Below, in pieces: positions 12,357 through 25,165 of a stretch of DNA of 64,000 nt. Below the pieces are notes generated by a model, which saw nothing but the letters and a program-made list of their open reading frames with translations, was not told where the DNA came from and ran no database searches. The translations under genes were made by a program, and so were the position numbers. How positions within the stretch are numbered: position 1 is the first letter of the stretch; every line of letters begins with the position of its first letter. Origin of the DNA: Riptortus pedestris (lineage: Eukaryota > Arthropoda > Insecta > Hemiptera > Alydidae); NCBI GenBank assembly GCA_019009955.1, contig CM032233.1, positions 80,707,501-80,771,500 on the forward strand, given 5' to 3'.

Positions 12357-12368
12357 AAAGGGGGAGAG
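12357..12368 (+). promoter_or_regulatory. polypurine tract of the LTR element
   Basis: AAAGGGGGAGAG sits one base before the TGTG start of the 3' LTR, the position where plus-strand DNA synthesis is primed. Confidence 0.75.
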
Positions 12369-12369
12369 T

Positions 12370-12560
12370 TGTGATATATCAATAAGTGTATTTAACATAT
12401 GATAAAAAGACAATTGTGAAAAACAAGAGAATGAATTGTTGTGTTGTATGACCATGTAAAGAATGAATTATTGTGTTGTGTTAATATGAAAATAAAGTGG
12501 TGTATGTGAATATATTACAGTAAGGTTAGACAAAATGAAAATTCTAATAAATTGGTTCCA
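12370..12560 (+). repeat. 3' LTR
   Basis: 191 bp, starting TGTGATATATC and ending AAATTGGTTCCA. It is the partner of 10600-10790. Sequence immediately beyond (GGATCAG) does not duplicate the five bases before the 5' LTR. Confidence 0.85.
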
Positions 12561-13188
12561 GGATCAGAGAAGTTATTTACTGAGCAACTCGACTAGCAGG
12601 ATGATGATTCATATCATCTATATTTCTACTAAAATCAAATAGATTTATATGTTTTTCTGAGCTAATATTTCATCTGCCGTCAGACCTGTCTTTAACAAGT
12701 GATATTATTGCTTACGAATGTCCACTTTACGCACTTTAGGCTAAAACTCTCTTTAGCAAAACTGACACGTTTACAAATCAATTCAGTACTTTATGTTCTT
12801 CCTCCTTTTCTTTTCAACAAAATATGGGCACTTTCAAATTTGTGAATCTGAAATATATAGTAGCTGCATAAAATGTGTTTGAAATGTATACTTTGTTTTT
12901 TTACAAAATATTATTCTAACGAATCTGACCCTCCTTCCACATCTTACCATGTAATAGAGCTCTATTACTCCTTTATAATCATTCATGTCAGTGTTTTTAG
13001 ACAAATGTATTATATTGTTCTATATAAATTAGAAAGGGAATAAACAAATTGCAATTTAAAATACTTTATATGTTTTTTTTAACCAAATAAACACAAGCAG
13101 CTTTAAAAATTAATTGTTTGCAAAATACCATTTGGACTTGAAAATATTTTTATCTTACTTGAGAGGGTTTAAAAAAATGGCAATAGTA
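12561..13188. other. 3' flank of the Ly6 gene, probably including its 3' UTR
   Basis: AT-rich, with no coding frame. Since the Ly6 gene ends at 13189 on the minus strand, its 3' UTR must lie here. I did not see an unambiguous AATAAA signal on the minus strand close to the stop. Confidence 0.4.
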
Positions 13189-13324
13189 CTAATACAGAAT
13201 TATATTTGTGAAAATAAAGTATAAAAGACAAAATAGTGGAGTATTCAATGATGACTGAAATCTTCTCATTGAGAAGTTGCAAGCATCTGCATCTGAACAA
13301 CTCTGCAAACACCCTCTTAAGTAC
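13189..13324 (-). CDS. Ly6 gene exon 4: last cysteines, GPI signal and stop
   Basis: 136 nt after acceptor AATTTTTCAG. The first G completes an arginine codon, then [16 protein letters not shown] (the conserved end of the Ly6 fold), a basic stretch MRRF, and a hydrophobic tail of about 15 residues ending at TAG (13189-13191). Confidence 0.9.
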
Positions 13325-15712
13325 CTGAAAAATTAAATAAAGATGATTTCATTTTTATTGAAATTTAATTGTAATTTTACTTCCTAGTTTGAGAATGTCT
13401 TATGTTCCACCAGGACTATTTATGAGATAAATCTTGGTTGCCTTGAATAGTTGTGTTAACATATTTATATTAAATGGTTGAGGTACTAATAAATGCTATC
13501 TGTATTACTATAAATAGCAGTATTTTTGACTGTCAATGACTTTTTGCACTGACGATGGATCCAATTACCATACTATGAAAATAAATAGAGATAACAAGAT
13601 GATTATTGAAATGATTTGAAGAGATCCCATATGCTATATACAGAAAGCTGTTTGTCAAGTGTACAGCTATCACCATTTTTTTTTTTCAAAAGTTCTACTC
13701 AAATTAACCCCCAGTTCACGGGAATAAAAATATAGTCTTAAAGTTAATTGAAAATCATTGGATTACTTGGAATTCACAAATGATGTTGAATTTTTAGCAA
13801 ATGGTATAGAAGATGTGCCAGAAATGATTTTAAAATTATGTTTAAAGAAAAACTAATGTTATAACAGAGAGTGTTTGCGGAAGAATGAAGTCCACGTAGA
13901 GTGAAACCAGTGCTCACCAGTCGGTGACGTCATCCACCGTTCGCTCATCCTTGTCCTGGAATGGGTGCCTCACTGCTAGCGCTTCCAGCAAAGAGGGGGA
14001 CCCACGAGAAAAGGCATGAAGAGCTAGAACAACATGGAAGCCTAGTTCATCGCAGGTGAACCCCCCCCCCCCCAAAATGTGCGAGTAGGCGCAAAAAGGC
14101 CCTTCGGGCGATGTAGCTGAGGAGCGGGGAAGAACTATGAACAGGAGAAGAACTATGATGATATGAATTACGTGAGTACTCACATTCAAAATCACAACTT
14201 CAAGCCCCACATGTGCAAGGCAACTATAAACATTTTCCCCACATTTAAGGCGCAACCGTCCTTCGTCAGATGCAGAAGAGACCTATCAAGAAATTCATCA
14301 TCATCATCTTCCTCAAGTATCGCTACAACGAACAAAATAACCATAATTGTCCCCGAAATAGGCTTACCCCCATAACCATTGTACAGTACCATAATATATA
14401 ATGTCAATTTTCTCATAATTACATTTAATCTACTATTTATCAACCCCATACAGTCCATTTTCTCAATTCACAAATGGGGCGAAGGGTCGTCTCCCTATAC
14501 TCATTTTTATGGGAAGGCTCATCGACCCCGAAACAGAGAGCGACAGGAATGAGACCAAAATCTATTATGTGGAGGACTATATTTCTCGCTCTAATTTATA
14601 TACGTCTATATGTAAGTATAAGTACAAGTAAATTGAAAACAAAATCTACAAATGATTAATACAACTAAATAAGTCTGATTGGCTTAAGTGTGTCAAACCT
14701 GTCCTCGAAGTAAAATCCACCACAGTGAGACATGCGGATGATTTCAGTATCTGTTGTGAGAGTTCCACTGTCCAAGGCACAGCCTCTGATAGTTAACGTT
14801 TCTCCTGTATCATCTGAAAAATATTTCATTTGCCTTAGTAAACTTCAGAGGAATTCCTAGTCTCCATCTTGACTATGGAGAATGAAGAGATTTTGTTTAA
14901 ATTCAAGGACAAAGAAGGGTTTCTGATTGTAGAACCCAATTTAATAATTAATACCATAAAATCCTAATCCATTTATTCATTATAATTTCTCTGAAAACAC
15001 AAATCCTAAAAACTAGAAATTTAGTATATCTATTTCATTTGGATTGCAAGGATTGGAGATTTGTGGAAGTTCAAACCAATGGAGATTTACTTAAAAATCC
15101 AAATACAAATGTATCAATATTACAGTTTCTGATGATTTAATAATAATAAAAAGTGTTTGTATTTAAAACGTATATTTCGAAATTAAAATTTTTTTTTGAA
15201 GTAGAAGATGAGAGCACTGACTGCTGGTCAAGAAGTTATATTCCTAAAATTGGAGGATATCCTCCAAAGACAAGGTCTAATTTAAGATAAAAACTAATTG
15301 TAAGAGCATTTCTTTATTTATAACTATTGCCTTATTTTTCCGAGGATATCCTCAGTTCCGAATTAACGGCGAGCATATAGGAATTGAGCGGTATTTGTAT
15401 AGAGTGACAAATTGTGTATGGTTACGCGATACTCACCTTCTTTTACTTTCCTTAGTTTCACTCCAAAAAATCACCTTGCATTAAGCATCATTTTTATTAT
15501 CATTGGCGTAACTTATTTTATAAGAAACATGAATTGTGAACTCTAACAAGGTAATCCAAAATGTTAGAAGTTCAGGGTTATGCACTCACCCCTGGATCTT
15601 CTCTTCACTGAAACTATAAACTATTGAGGTCGTACTCATGACGTAATTTTCGACATTTTTCTTCAAATGTCCATCAATCCTACCCAGTAGACGACGAAAA
15701 TGAGGTCCGTTC

Positions 15713-15760
<48 letters not shown>

Positions 15761-18700
15761 CTGTTACCGCTCTAGCGGTCGTAATTTGTTTTTTGATCGT
15801 TACCAAACTCGATATTTAGTCGTTTTATGTAAAGAGAAAGATCAAGTAACGTTAATGGCTGAAATAGAACAAGGGGGAGGGGGGGTTTAGAGGGGGGAAA
15901 TTCGAAATATCTCCGTTACTATAAGTCGAATCGAAAAAGTGTATAGAATAAATCTTATTGCAAATTGAATGTGCTATAAATATTGTTATATACATTTACT
16001 CCCTATCTTGAATATTACCCGAGACATTTGCATTTTTCAGATTTCAGCCTTCAGTAAACCCTCATTTCTAATCGTGTTACGTAAACAATAGTCTGTTATA
16101 TAATAAACCACATTGTTCGAAGCTTAAATACCAAATATTGTTATCAAGAGACTTTTATTATACGAGTTATATGCAAATATGTTCTTGTGACTCCCCCCCC
16201 CCTGTCTTAAATTCTTGGACTACAAAAATTTGATTGATTGAGATTAAATTAATTATGATTCATTATAAATAACACTACTAGATATAGTAAATAGTTTTCA
16301 ATAAAATTAATATGTAATATTCTCATATGTTTCAGTTATTGTTTTTCTTTCTGGTGTCGGAAAGGAAAACAATAACTGAAAGCCGTTGTCATACCAGTTT
16401 GTTTACATTTGAGATACTTTCTGCCTGGAGGGAAAGATCTCTTATTACCATTGGTATTTATTCACCTAATATTCACGGTGGTGTTGTGTTAGCAGTTTGT
16501 AGGTTTATCTATTATTAAAATTCACGTGGGAAATCTGCTTAGATTACGCAGCCACTTTATTATATACAGTGTCTTGGTGACAGCAGTCTCGAGCAGTTCG
16601 CGCTTCGTGTGTGCCTTTTTCTAAAAACATTTAAATGCAGTTTTTGTGCCCGCTTCAAGTCATGAACCATTGTGATTGCGAGTGAAATTACTACAGTGGC
16701 CGCAAGACACAGTCAGGACCCAACCTCGGTGAGTTTCATTATTTAATTGAACAGTACTTCGAGGTTATCTGAGTGAGGTTAACCGGGCGCCATTTGGCCA
16801 AGCCCGTCAGCCATATACTCAGGCGAGGACTCAGCTTCTCCTCTGAAATATCAATGAGTGCGCAGGCAGTAAGATCCAAGACTTGTGGACAGTGTTTATG
16901 TATAGAGAGATATGGTGTGTATAAACAGAGGGGAGAGTGGGGGGGGGGAAGGTTTGTGGCACGTGGAGTCGAACATTCCCGAGCTCGCTCGGTCCTTCCC
17001 GAATGCTCCCTTCCCTGTGACAGGATGCTGGGTGGGAGACATCCCCCACTCTCGGAGCCTGTCGACATATACACAAGAGCCGATCATATCCGAAGCCTCA
17101 TTGCCACCACATGGGGCTCTACATATAAATTTAAAACTGGGCAGACAGCAATTAAAAAAAACCACTTAAATATTTTCACAGCCCAGACTCACACCGACAT
17201 TAATGATTAAAATTCACAGGACTATATTACAAGAAATTAAACATTTATGTATCTTGGACCGACTATAGACAAAAACTAGGGTGGACTTTACATATTATCA
17301 ACTTACAAACAAAACTACTAAGAATAGTTCAGGGGCCTTCCAATATTGCTGAACTTAATTGGGGTATTTCAACAGAGGCATTGCACATCATTTATGAAGG
17401 GGCTGTGCTTACTATTATGACATACGGCATTGAATTCTAAGGATATGTTCTAAGGGCGAAGCTCAATTTAAAGAAACTAAAAAGGGTGCAACGATTAATT
17501 ACTATTAAAATTATTAAAGGTTATAGTACAATCTCCCATGAAGCAGCTTCCATGCTAGCCAAAATTGTTTCTACCAACATTAAAGCTTCAGAACTAACTA
17601 ACAAGCATTAACTAATTAAATGAAGGAGACTATAGACGACAATGACATTGAAACAGTCACAACACCTGACAATTGGTTACATCCCGCAACATACTTAGAA
17701 GGCACTTTCCCACTGACTCCGAACATAGAAATTTATACTGACGAAGTAAACGTGCTCGCTTGTTGCATATATTGGCAGTGAGTTGGTTAATACATACAAA
17801 GAGAGACTCCATGCCAATTGCACAAACAACCACAAGGGGCTCCTATCCCACAATTCCTTCTTTCTTTTTGCATCGATGCACTCATTTGAGTGTTGCACTT
17901 GCTCTGCAATGATTCATATTATTCTATTTGCACTTTTTGGGGTAGCTCTTGGGATTGAGAGTTTTGCTTGCGCAGACAGAATTCGTTAAAATTCTATGCC
18001 CTATCTATATATATATAAAATTGTAACCTCTGTCTGTACATTGATTTTTTTCGCGAAATTTCACGATACCTTTTCGTTTCACATGTCATAGACACCATAA
18101 CTACATTTTGTTTCTTTCGTGTCTGTTTGTTTGTTTGTTTGTTTGTTTATTTGTTTGTTTGTTTGTTACCTTTTCACGCATAAACGGCTGAACCGAATTT
18201 TATGAAACTTGGTATGTATATTACTACTAGCCCAACTTAGACTTTAGGCTATATTAATATTCTCTAAGACGAACAGGAGTGGGGGTTATAAGGGAGACCT
18301 GAAATTAAAAATAGCGATATTTCGATTCCTATTGCTTTTTCAGCAAATATGGACATAACAAAAGTTGTTTATTTTGTAATTTAAAGTAACTTTTGTTATA
18401 TGCACTTTTGACGTATACGGAAGCATAAATGAGTTATACGCTATAAACTAAAGCGGGAGTCCACAATTTTATTTGGCACTAAAGACTAAACCGAATTAAA
18501 CCAAACTCGGTATGTGAATTAGTACTAACGCCTTCATTATAATAAGCCATACTAACATTTCTAGGGACAGGCAGGAGTGGGGGTTATAAGGGAGGCCTGA
18601 AATTAAAAATAGTGATATTTCGTTTCCTATTGCTTTTTCAGCAAATATGCACATAACAAAAGTTGTTTATTTTGTTATTTAAAGTAACTTTTGTTTTATT

Positions 18701-19963
18701 CACTTTTGTCGTATAGAAAAGTATAAACGAGATATACACTAAAATCTAAAGCGGGAGCCAACAATTTTGTTGGGCACTAACGATTGAACCGAACTTAGCA
18801 AAACTCGGTGTGTGAATTAGCATTAATTCTTCCATGATTATAAGCTATATTAAAAATTTTAGGTTCAAAGGGGAGTGGGGATTATATGAGAGGCTGAAAT
18901 GAAAAACTCGGTTTTTCTATTTTCTATTTGTTTTTCGGCAAACATGCACATAACAAAAGTGGTTTACTTTGTTATTTAGAGTAACTTATGTGTGCATTCA
19001 CTTTTGTCGTAAAATGAAGTAAACACGGGATATATGCTAAACGGGAGTCAATAATTATATTAGTACTCATTTAAGGGGTTTTAATAAATGAATACTATGA
19101 CCAATGATGTTATGCATTCGTCTTATATGATAGTTCAAAGTATGATTCGGATTAGTGAGGTATAAATCTTCGTCACCCCCTCCTCATTTATTAATTTTTC
19201 CTAGAAAATAGCTTTGTTATTTATTTCCAATAGAAATATAAACTATAAGAGCCTTTCCATTATTTAATTTGTATAATGTACCTTGATGTTATTGAAACAA
19301 ATATGTGCTATCATAATAATTAAACGTTAATGGTAATGTCATTATGACAAAAAACAATATGCGTATATGATATGATATTTTCAGGGTACCTCTATTATTT
19401 AATTTTATTTAATTCCATCCAGTAGATAAATTATTAAAATAATGTTTTGAATCAATAATTTAAGTAGAAGAATTTTGAGAAGTCTCATGCGGGAGCGGAA
19501 GATGAATGGAGCTTTACTAGATAATTGAGTTTACTAATTTCCCGTCTGGCATTACTGAAAGTAGTTTCCAGTGTGATTCACTATTACAAATATAATCTTA
19601 CGTGCAAAAACTTTGCCTAATATTATATGAGCTCGGATTGGCTTTTGAAAGGAAATATGTTCATTATAGATGATATTTAATTGTAATAAATGCTACCCAT
19701 GATTATGGTTTGAATTACGAGTATTGAAAAAAGGTGAGTCAAAAAGTGTAAAGGGATAGATTAGGAACATATTTTCATTTATTCTTCAAAACTAAAATTT
19801 CTATTATATCAATCCCCTGAAGGTACCCTTCAGGGTTGGCTATTTCGGAAAACCATTACGTCTTGGATGGAAGTGTAATTGTACAGATTGAAGTCTTGCT
19901 ATCAAAATGCCATCATTAGTAAGTCAACAATGATTTCCCGGGCATCGCCGGGTACCTTAGCTA

Positions 19964-20019
<56 letters not shown>

Positions 20020-21281
20020 GTAACCTCTGTCTGTACATTGATTTTTTTCGCGAAATTTCACGATAACTTTTCGTTTCACATGTCATAGACACCATATCTG
20101 CATTTTGTTTCTTTCGTGTATGTTTGTTTGTTTGTTTGTTTGTTTGTTACCTTTTCACGCATAAACGGCTGAACCGAATTTTATGAAACTTGGTATGTAT
20201 ATTACTACTATCCCAACTTAGACTTTAGGCTATATTAATATCCTCTGAGACGAACAAGAGTGGGGGGTATAAGGGAAGCCTGAAATTAAAAATAGCCATA
20301 TTTCGTTTCCTATTGGTTTTTCGGCAAATATGAACATAACAAAAGTTGTTTATTTTGTTATTTAAAATAACTTTTGTTATATACACTTTTTTCGTATACT
20401 GAATTATAAACGAGATATACGCTAAAACCTATAGCGGAAGTTAACAATTTTATTTGGGACAAAAGAGCCAACCGAAATAAATAAAACTCGGTATGTGTAT
20501 TAGCACTAACGTCTTCCTTATAATAAGCCATTCTAGCATTTCTAGGGACGTGCAGGAGTGGGGGTTATAAGGGAGGCCTGAAATTAAAAATAGTGATATT
20601 TCGTTTCCTATTGGGTTTTTGGCAAATATGCACATAACAAAAGTGGTTTATTTTGTTATTTAGAGAAACTTTTGGCATATACACTTTTGTCGTATACCTA
20701 ATTATAAAGGCGTTATACGCCAGTGATAGCAGAAGTCAACAATTTTATTTGGCACAAAAGACTCAACCGAACTAAACCAAACTGGGTATGTGAATTAGCA
20801 CTAACGTCTTCCTTATAATAAGCTTTACTAACATTTCTAGGGATGGGCAGGAGTGGGGGTTATAGGGAGGCCTGAAATTAAAAATAGTGATATTTCGTCT
20901 CCTATTGGGGTTTCGGCAAATATGCACATAACAAAGTGGTTTATTTTATTATTTAGTAAAATTTGCTCAACAATTCTTTGGAACTACAAGGTACCTCACC
21001 GGGAAAAACTAATTCAAATGTATGTTCATATTTTGTGCTTAATAATTCAAATCTATGCATAATGCACAGGAAACGGTAAATATGACAATATGTAGAACAG
21101 TGAAGTCTTACATAAAAAAATAATTTTATTATTAACAAATCCACAGAAACGACGGGTATTTAAACTAAACACTGGGACGGGCAAATGTCAAAATATTGTG
21201 CAAAGTAAAGCCTTGCCAAAAAAAATACCATCACCATTAAGCCTCATATGAATTCCCGAGCGAAGCCGGGTATCTGAGCTA

Positions 21282-21352
<71 letters not shown>

Positions 21353-22735
21353 TATAAAATTGTAACCTCTGTCTGTACATTGATTTTTTTCTCGAAATTT
21401 CACGATTACATTTCGTTTCACATGTCATAGAAACCATAACTGCATTTTGTTTCTTTCGTGTATGTTTGTTTGTTACCTTTTCACGCATAAACGGCTGAAC
21501 CGTATTTTATGAAACTCGGTATGTGTATTACTACTAGCCCAACTTAGACTTTAGGCTATATTAATATTCTCTGAGACGAACAGGAGTGGGGGTTATAAGG
21601 GAGGCCTGAAATTAAAAATAGCGATATTTCGTTTCCTATTGGTTTTTCGGCAAATATGCACATAACACGAGTTGTTTATTTTGAGTAACTTTTGTTATAT
21701 ACACTTTTTTCGTATACAGAATTATAAACGAGATATACGCTAAAATCTATAGCGGAAGTGAACAATTTTATTTGGGACAAAAGACCCAACCGAAATAAAT
21801 AAAACTCGGTATATGTATTAGCCCTACCGCTTTCATTATAACAAGACATACCAACATTTCTAAGGACGGGCAGGAGTGGGGGTTATAAGGGAAGCCAGAA
21901 ATTAAAAATAGCGATATTTCGTTTCCTATTGGTTTTTCGCCAAATGTGAACATCACAAAAAGTGGTTTATTTTGTTATTTAGAGTAACTTTTGTTATATA
22001 AACTTTTTTCGTATACCGCATTATAAACGAGATATACGCTAACACCTATAGCGGAAGTGAACGATTTTATTTGGGACAAAAGACCCAACCGAAATAAATA
22101 AAACTCGTATGTGTATTAGCACTAACGCTTACATTATAACAAGCCATACCAACATTTCTAGGGACGGGCAGGAGTGGGGGTTGTGATTGAGGCCTGAATT
22201 TAAAAATAGCTGTATTTCGTTTTCTATTCGTTTTTCGACAAATATGAACATATCAAAAGTTGTTTATTTTGAGGTCTAGAGTAACTTTGGTCATATTCAT
22301 TTTTGTTCTTTAACAAAGTATAAACGAGATATACACTATAAACTAAAGCGGGAGTCAACGATTTCATTGGGCACTAACGAGTAAACCGAACTTACAAAAA
22401 CTCGGTATGTCAATTAGCATTAATTCTTCCATGATTGTAAGGTATATTAAAATTTTTAGGTTAAAACGGGAGTGGGGGTTATTAGGGAGGTCTGAAATAA
22501 AAATTCGCGATATTTCATTGTCTATTTGTCTACGGAAAATATGACAATTTGGAGGACAGTAAAGACTTACATAAAAAATTAATTTTATTATTAACAAATG
22601 TCAACAACGGGAATTAACCCTAAACATTGGGACGGGTAAATGTCAAAATATTGTGCAAAGTAAAGTCTAGCCAAAAAATTACCATCACCATTCAGCCTAA
22701 AATCAATTCCCGGGCGAAGCCGGGTATCTGAGCTA

Positions 22736-22784
<49 letters not shown>

Positions 22785-22980
22785 TGTAATGCACACGCAA
22801 TAAGCGATGTCTACCAGATCGGCGGATTGTTTGGATTATGTCTCGTCAAATATATTTTAGCAGATTTCCCTGAAGGGAAATCAGCTTTTGAGGTCGTATT
22901 CATGACAGAATTTTCGAAATTGTTCTTCAAATGTCCATCGATCCTACCCAGGAGATGACGAAAATGAGGTCCATTCAAAC

Positions 22981-23034
<54 letters not shown>

Positions 23035-25110
23035 CTGTTACCGCTCTAGCGGTCGCAATTATTGTTTAATCGTTACCAAACTCGATATTTAGTCGTTTTG
23101 TTTTGTAAAAAGAAAGATCAAGTTCGTTAACGGCTGAAATTGAACCAAGGTGAGGGGTTTTAAAGGGGGAGAATTTTGAAAATTCGAAATATCTCCGTTA
23201 CTATACGTCGTATCCAAAAAATGTATAGGATCAATCTTATAGCAAAGTAAATGTACTATAAGTATTGTTATGTACATTTATTCCCTATCTTGAATATTAA
23301 CCGAGATATTTGCATTTTTCAGTTTTCAGCCTTCAGCAAACCCCCACTTCTACTCATGCTACATAAACAATACTCGGTTATGTAATAAACCACATTATTT
23401 GAAGCTTAAATGCCAAATATTGTTTTCAAGAGACATTTATTATACTAGATACATGTATATATGTTTTGGTGACCCCCCCCCCTTCTTAAGTTTTTGGACT
23501 ACTTAAATTTGATTGATTGAGATAGAAATTATTCTGATTTATTATAAATTACAGTACTAGATATAGTAAATAGTTTTCAATCAAATTAATACATTATATT
23601 CAGATATATTACTGTAATTGTTTTTCTTTCCGGTAAGAAGTTGGCAGGAGTGTTTGTTTACATTTCAGATGCTTTCCGTCGGGAGGTTTCTTATTATCGT
23701 TTGTATTTATCCACATAATATTCTTGGTGGTGTTGTGTTACCGGTGTGTAGATTTATCTATTGCTAAACTTCACGCGGGAAATCTGCTTAGTTTACGCAG
23801 TCCCTGCGTGACGGACTTTTGGATATTGCCTAAAGTAAACTTACAATATCAACAAGAACTGAAAACAATAAATATCAAAGTCTATGAAACACAATGGCGT
23901 TGATAATAGAAAACCGCTTCAACGACTTTGTAGAATGGTACAAATAAGCAAAACATATTGTGTTGTCATAGCTATCGGTGAAGACCTCCGTCGCTGGCTG
24001 ATGATCGAGGACAGCTGACAAGCGCTTACGACACGTAATCTTCAAACCCGTCAAAAGTTGTACTGAGTTAGTCAGCAGGTTTTATGTCTGTAATCCGTAT
24101 TGGTTTAACACTGTTAACACATTTTGCTTTCATCAAATACTAATGAAATGTAATAAATGATTTTTAAATGTCTTTGTGGGTATATTAAATATGAAGCTTT
24201 TTGGAGGTGTAGTACCTATTATCTTAAGTAAATGAGTTTTACTTCCCCGGGTAACTTTTTATCAAGTTTTTAGTCTTCATGTAATTAAAAATACACTTTT
24301 ATTCTAATATTCCAGTTGTTATATAGTTATGTGCGATAATTATGTTATTAAAATGAGTATAGTTGCAATGGCCATTACATTTCTTTTCATTTGTTTATGA
24401 ATTGGTCTAAGAATACACTATTTATTTCCCCCCGTTTATTACGTTCATTAATAGTTGTTGTTTAAAAACATCTTCAACAAATCCTATGAAATTTATTATT
24501 ATTTAAGTTTATTAAATAACTAAAGACAAAAAAAATTAAATAAATGATCTTATTAAAGAGAATATTATTATTCTATAGATTAAATATTTGCTGCGTCATT
24601 TACAGAGACTAAAGAAGCACGGTACTTATATAGAAAAACGAAATTACTTAAGTAAAGCACTCAGGAAAAAATGTCTATTTTGACCGTGAATTTTCAAGCA
24701 CCTTCGTATTTTAAAAATATGCATCAGATCAATATCGTAATAAGAAAAATGAATTATTCGGCATTATTTCCCAAAATGTGTATGGGCCCAATGCGGAGAA
24801 GGATTGAGGTGGTGTATCTCCACAAAAAGGGAATATGTGGGTATAATCTTTATGCCAAACATCTAGCCTAATGAGAACTTATCGATTTTTGAACACACAA
24901 AGGACTGTTGTATCGAGCGTGCCTGCATGTCGCTAGCAAATGGGTTTGCACGGCAATACCATTCCAAATATGGCCCTTACTATTTTTAGCAGATTTCCCT
25001 TCAGGGAAATCAGCTATTGAGGTCGTACTCATGACGCGAGTTTCGAAAAATTTCCTCAAATGTCCATCGATCCTACCCAGGAGATGACGAAAATGAGGTC
25101 CGTTCAAAAT

Positions 25111-25165
<55 letters not shown>

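Larger units (their letters stand above)
10600..12560 (+). mobile_element. LTR retrotransposon carrying captured dlg5 and ZRANB2 fragments
   Basis: Two direct repeats of 191 bp each (10600-10790 and 12370-12560) begin TGTG and end GGTTCCA, and are about nine-tenths identical by eye. A purine tract (12357-12368) abuts the 3' copy, as a polypurine tract should. The 1.58-kb interior has, in order, a gag-like remnant, a coiled-coil segment matching DLG5, and a two-zinc-finger segment matching ZRANB2. I see no pol, protease or integrase. No target-site duplication is visible. The layout matches a non-autonomous LTR element that has replaced its coding region with host cDNA, as described for maize Bs1. 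Confidence 0.8.

Noticed and set aside
13880..14458. 113-, 88- and 70-codon frames on both strands
   Set aside because: They overlap each other in the last Ly6 intron, contain a C-run, and show no recognisable domain.
16739..17210. Overlapping open frames on both strands, the longest 145 codons
   Set aside because: They occur in a GC-richer patch with no recognisable motif and conflict with one another. Kept only as a possible retrotransposon 5' region.
19879..22800. Open frames containing long Tyr-Ile runs
   Set aside because: They run through TA tracts at Helitron borders. The sequence is transposon DNA.
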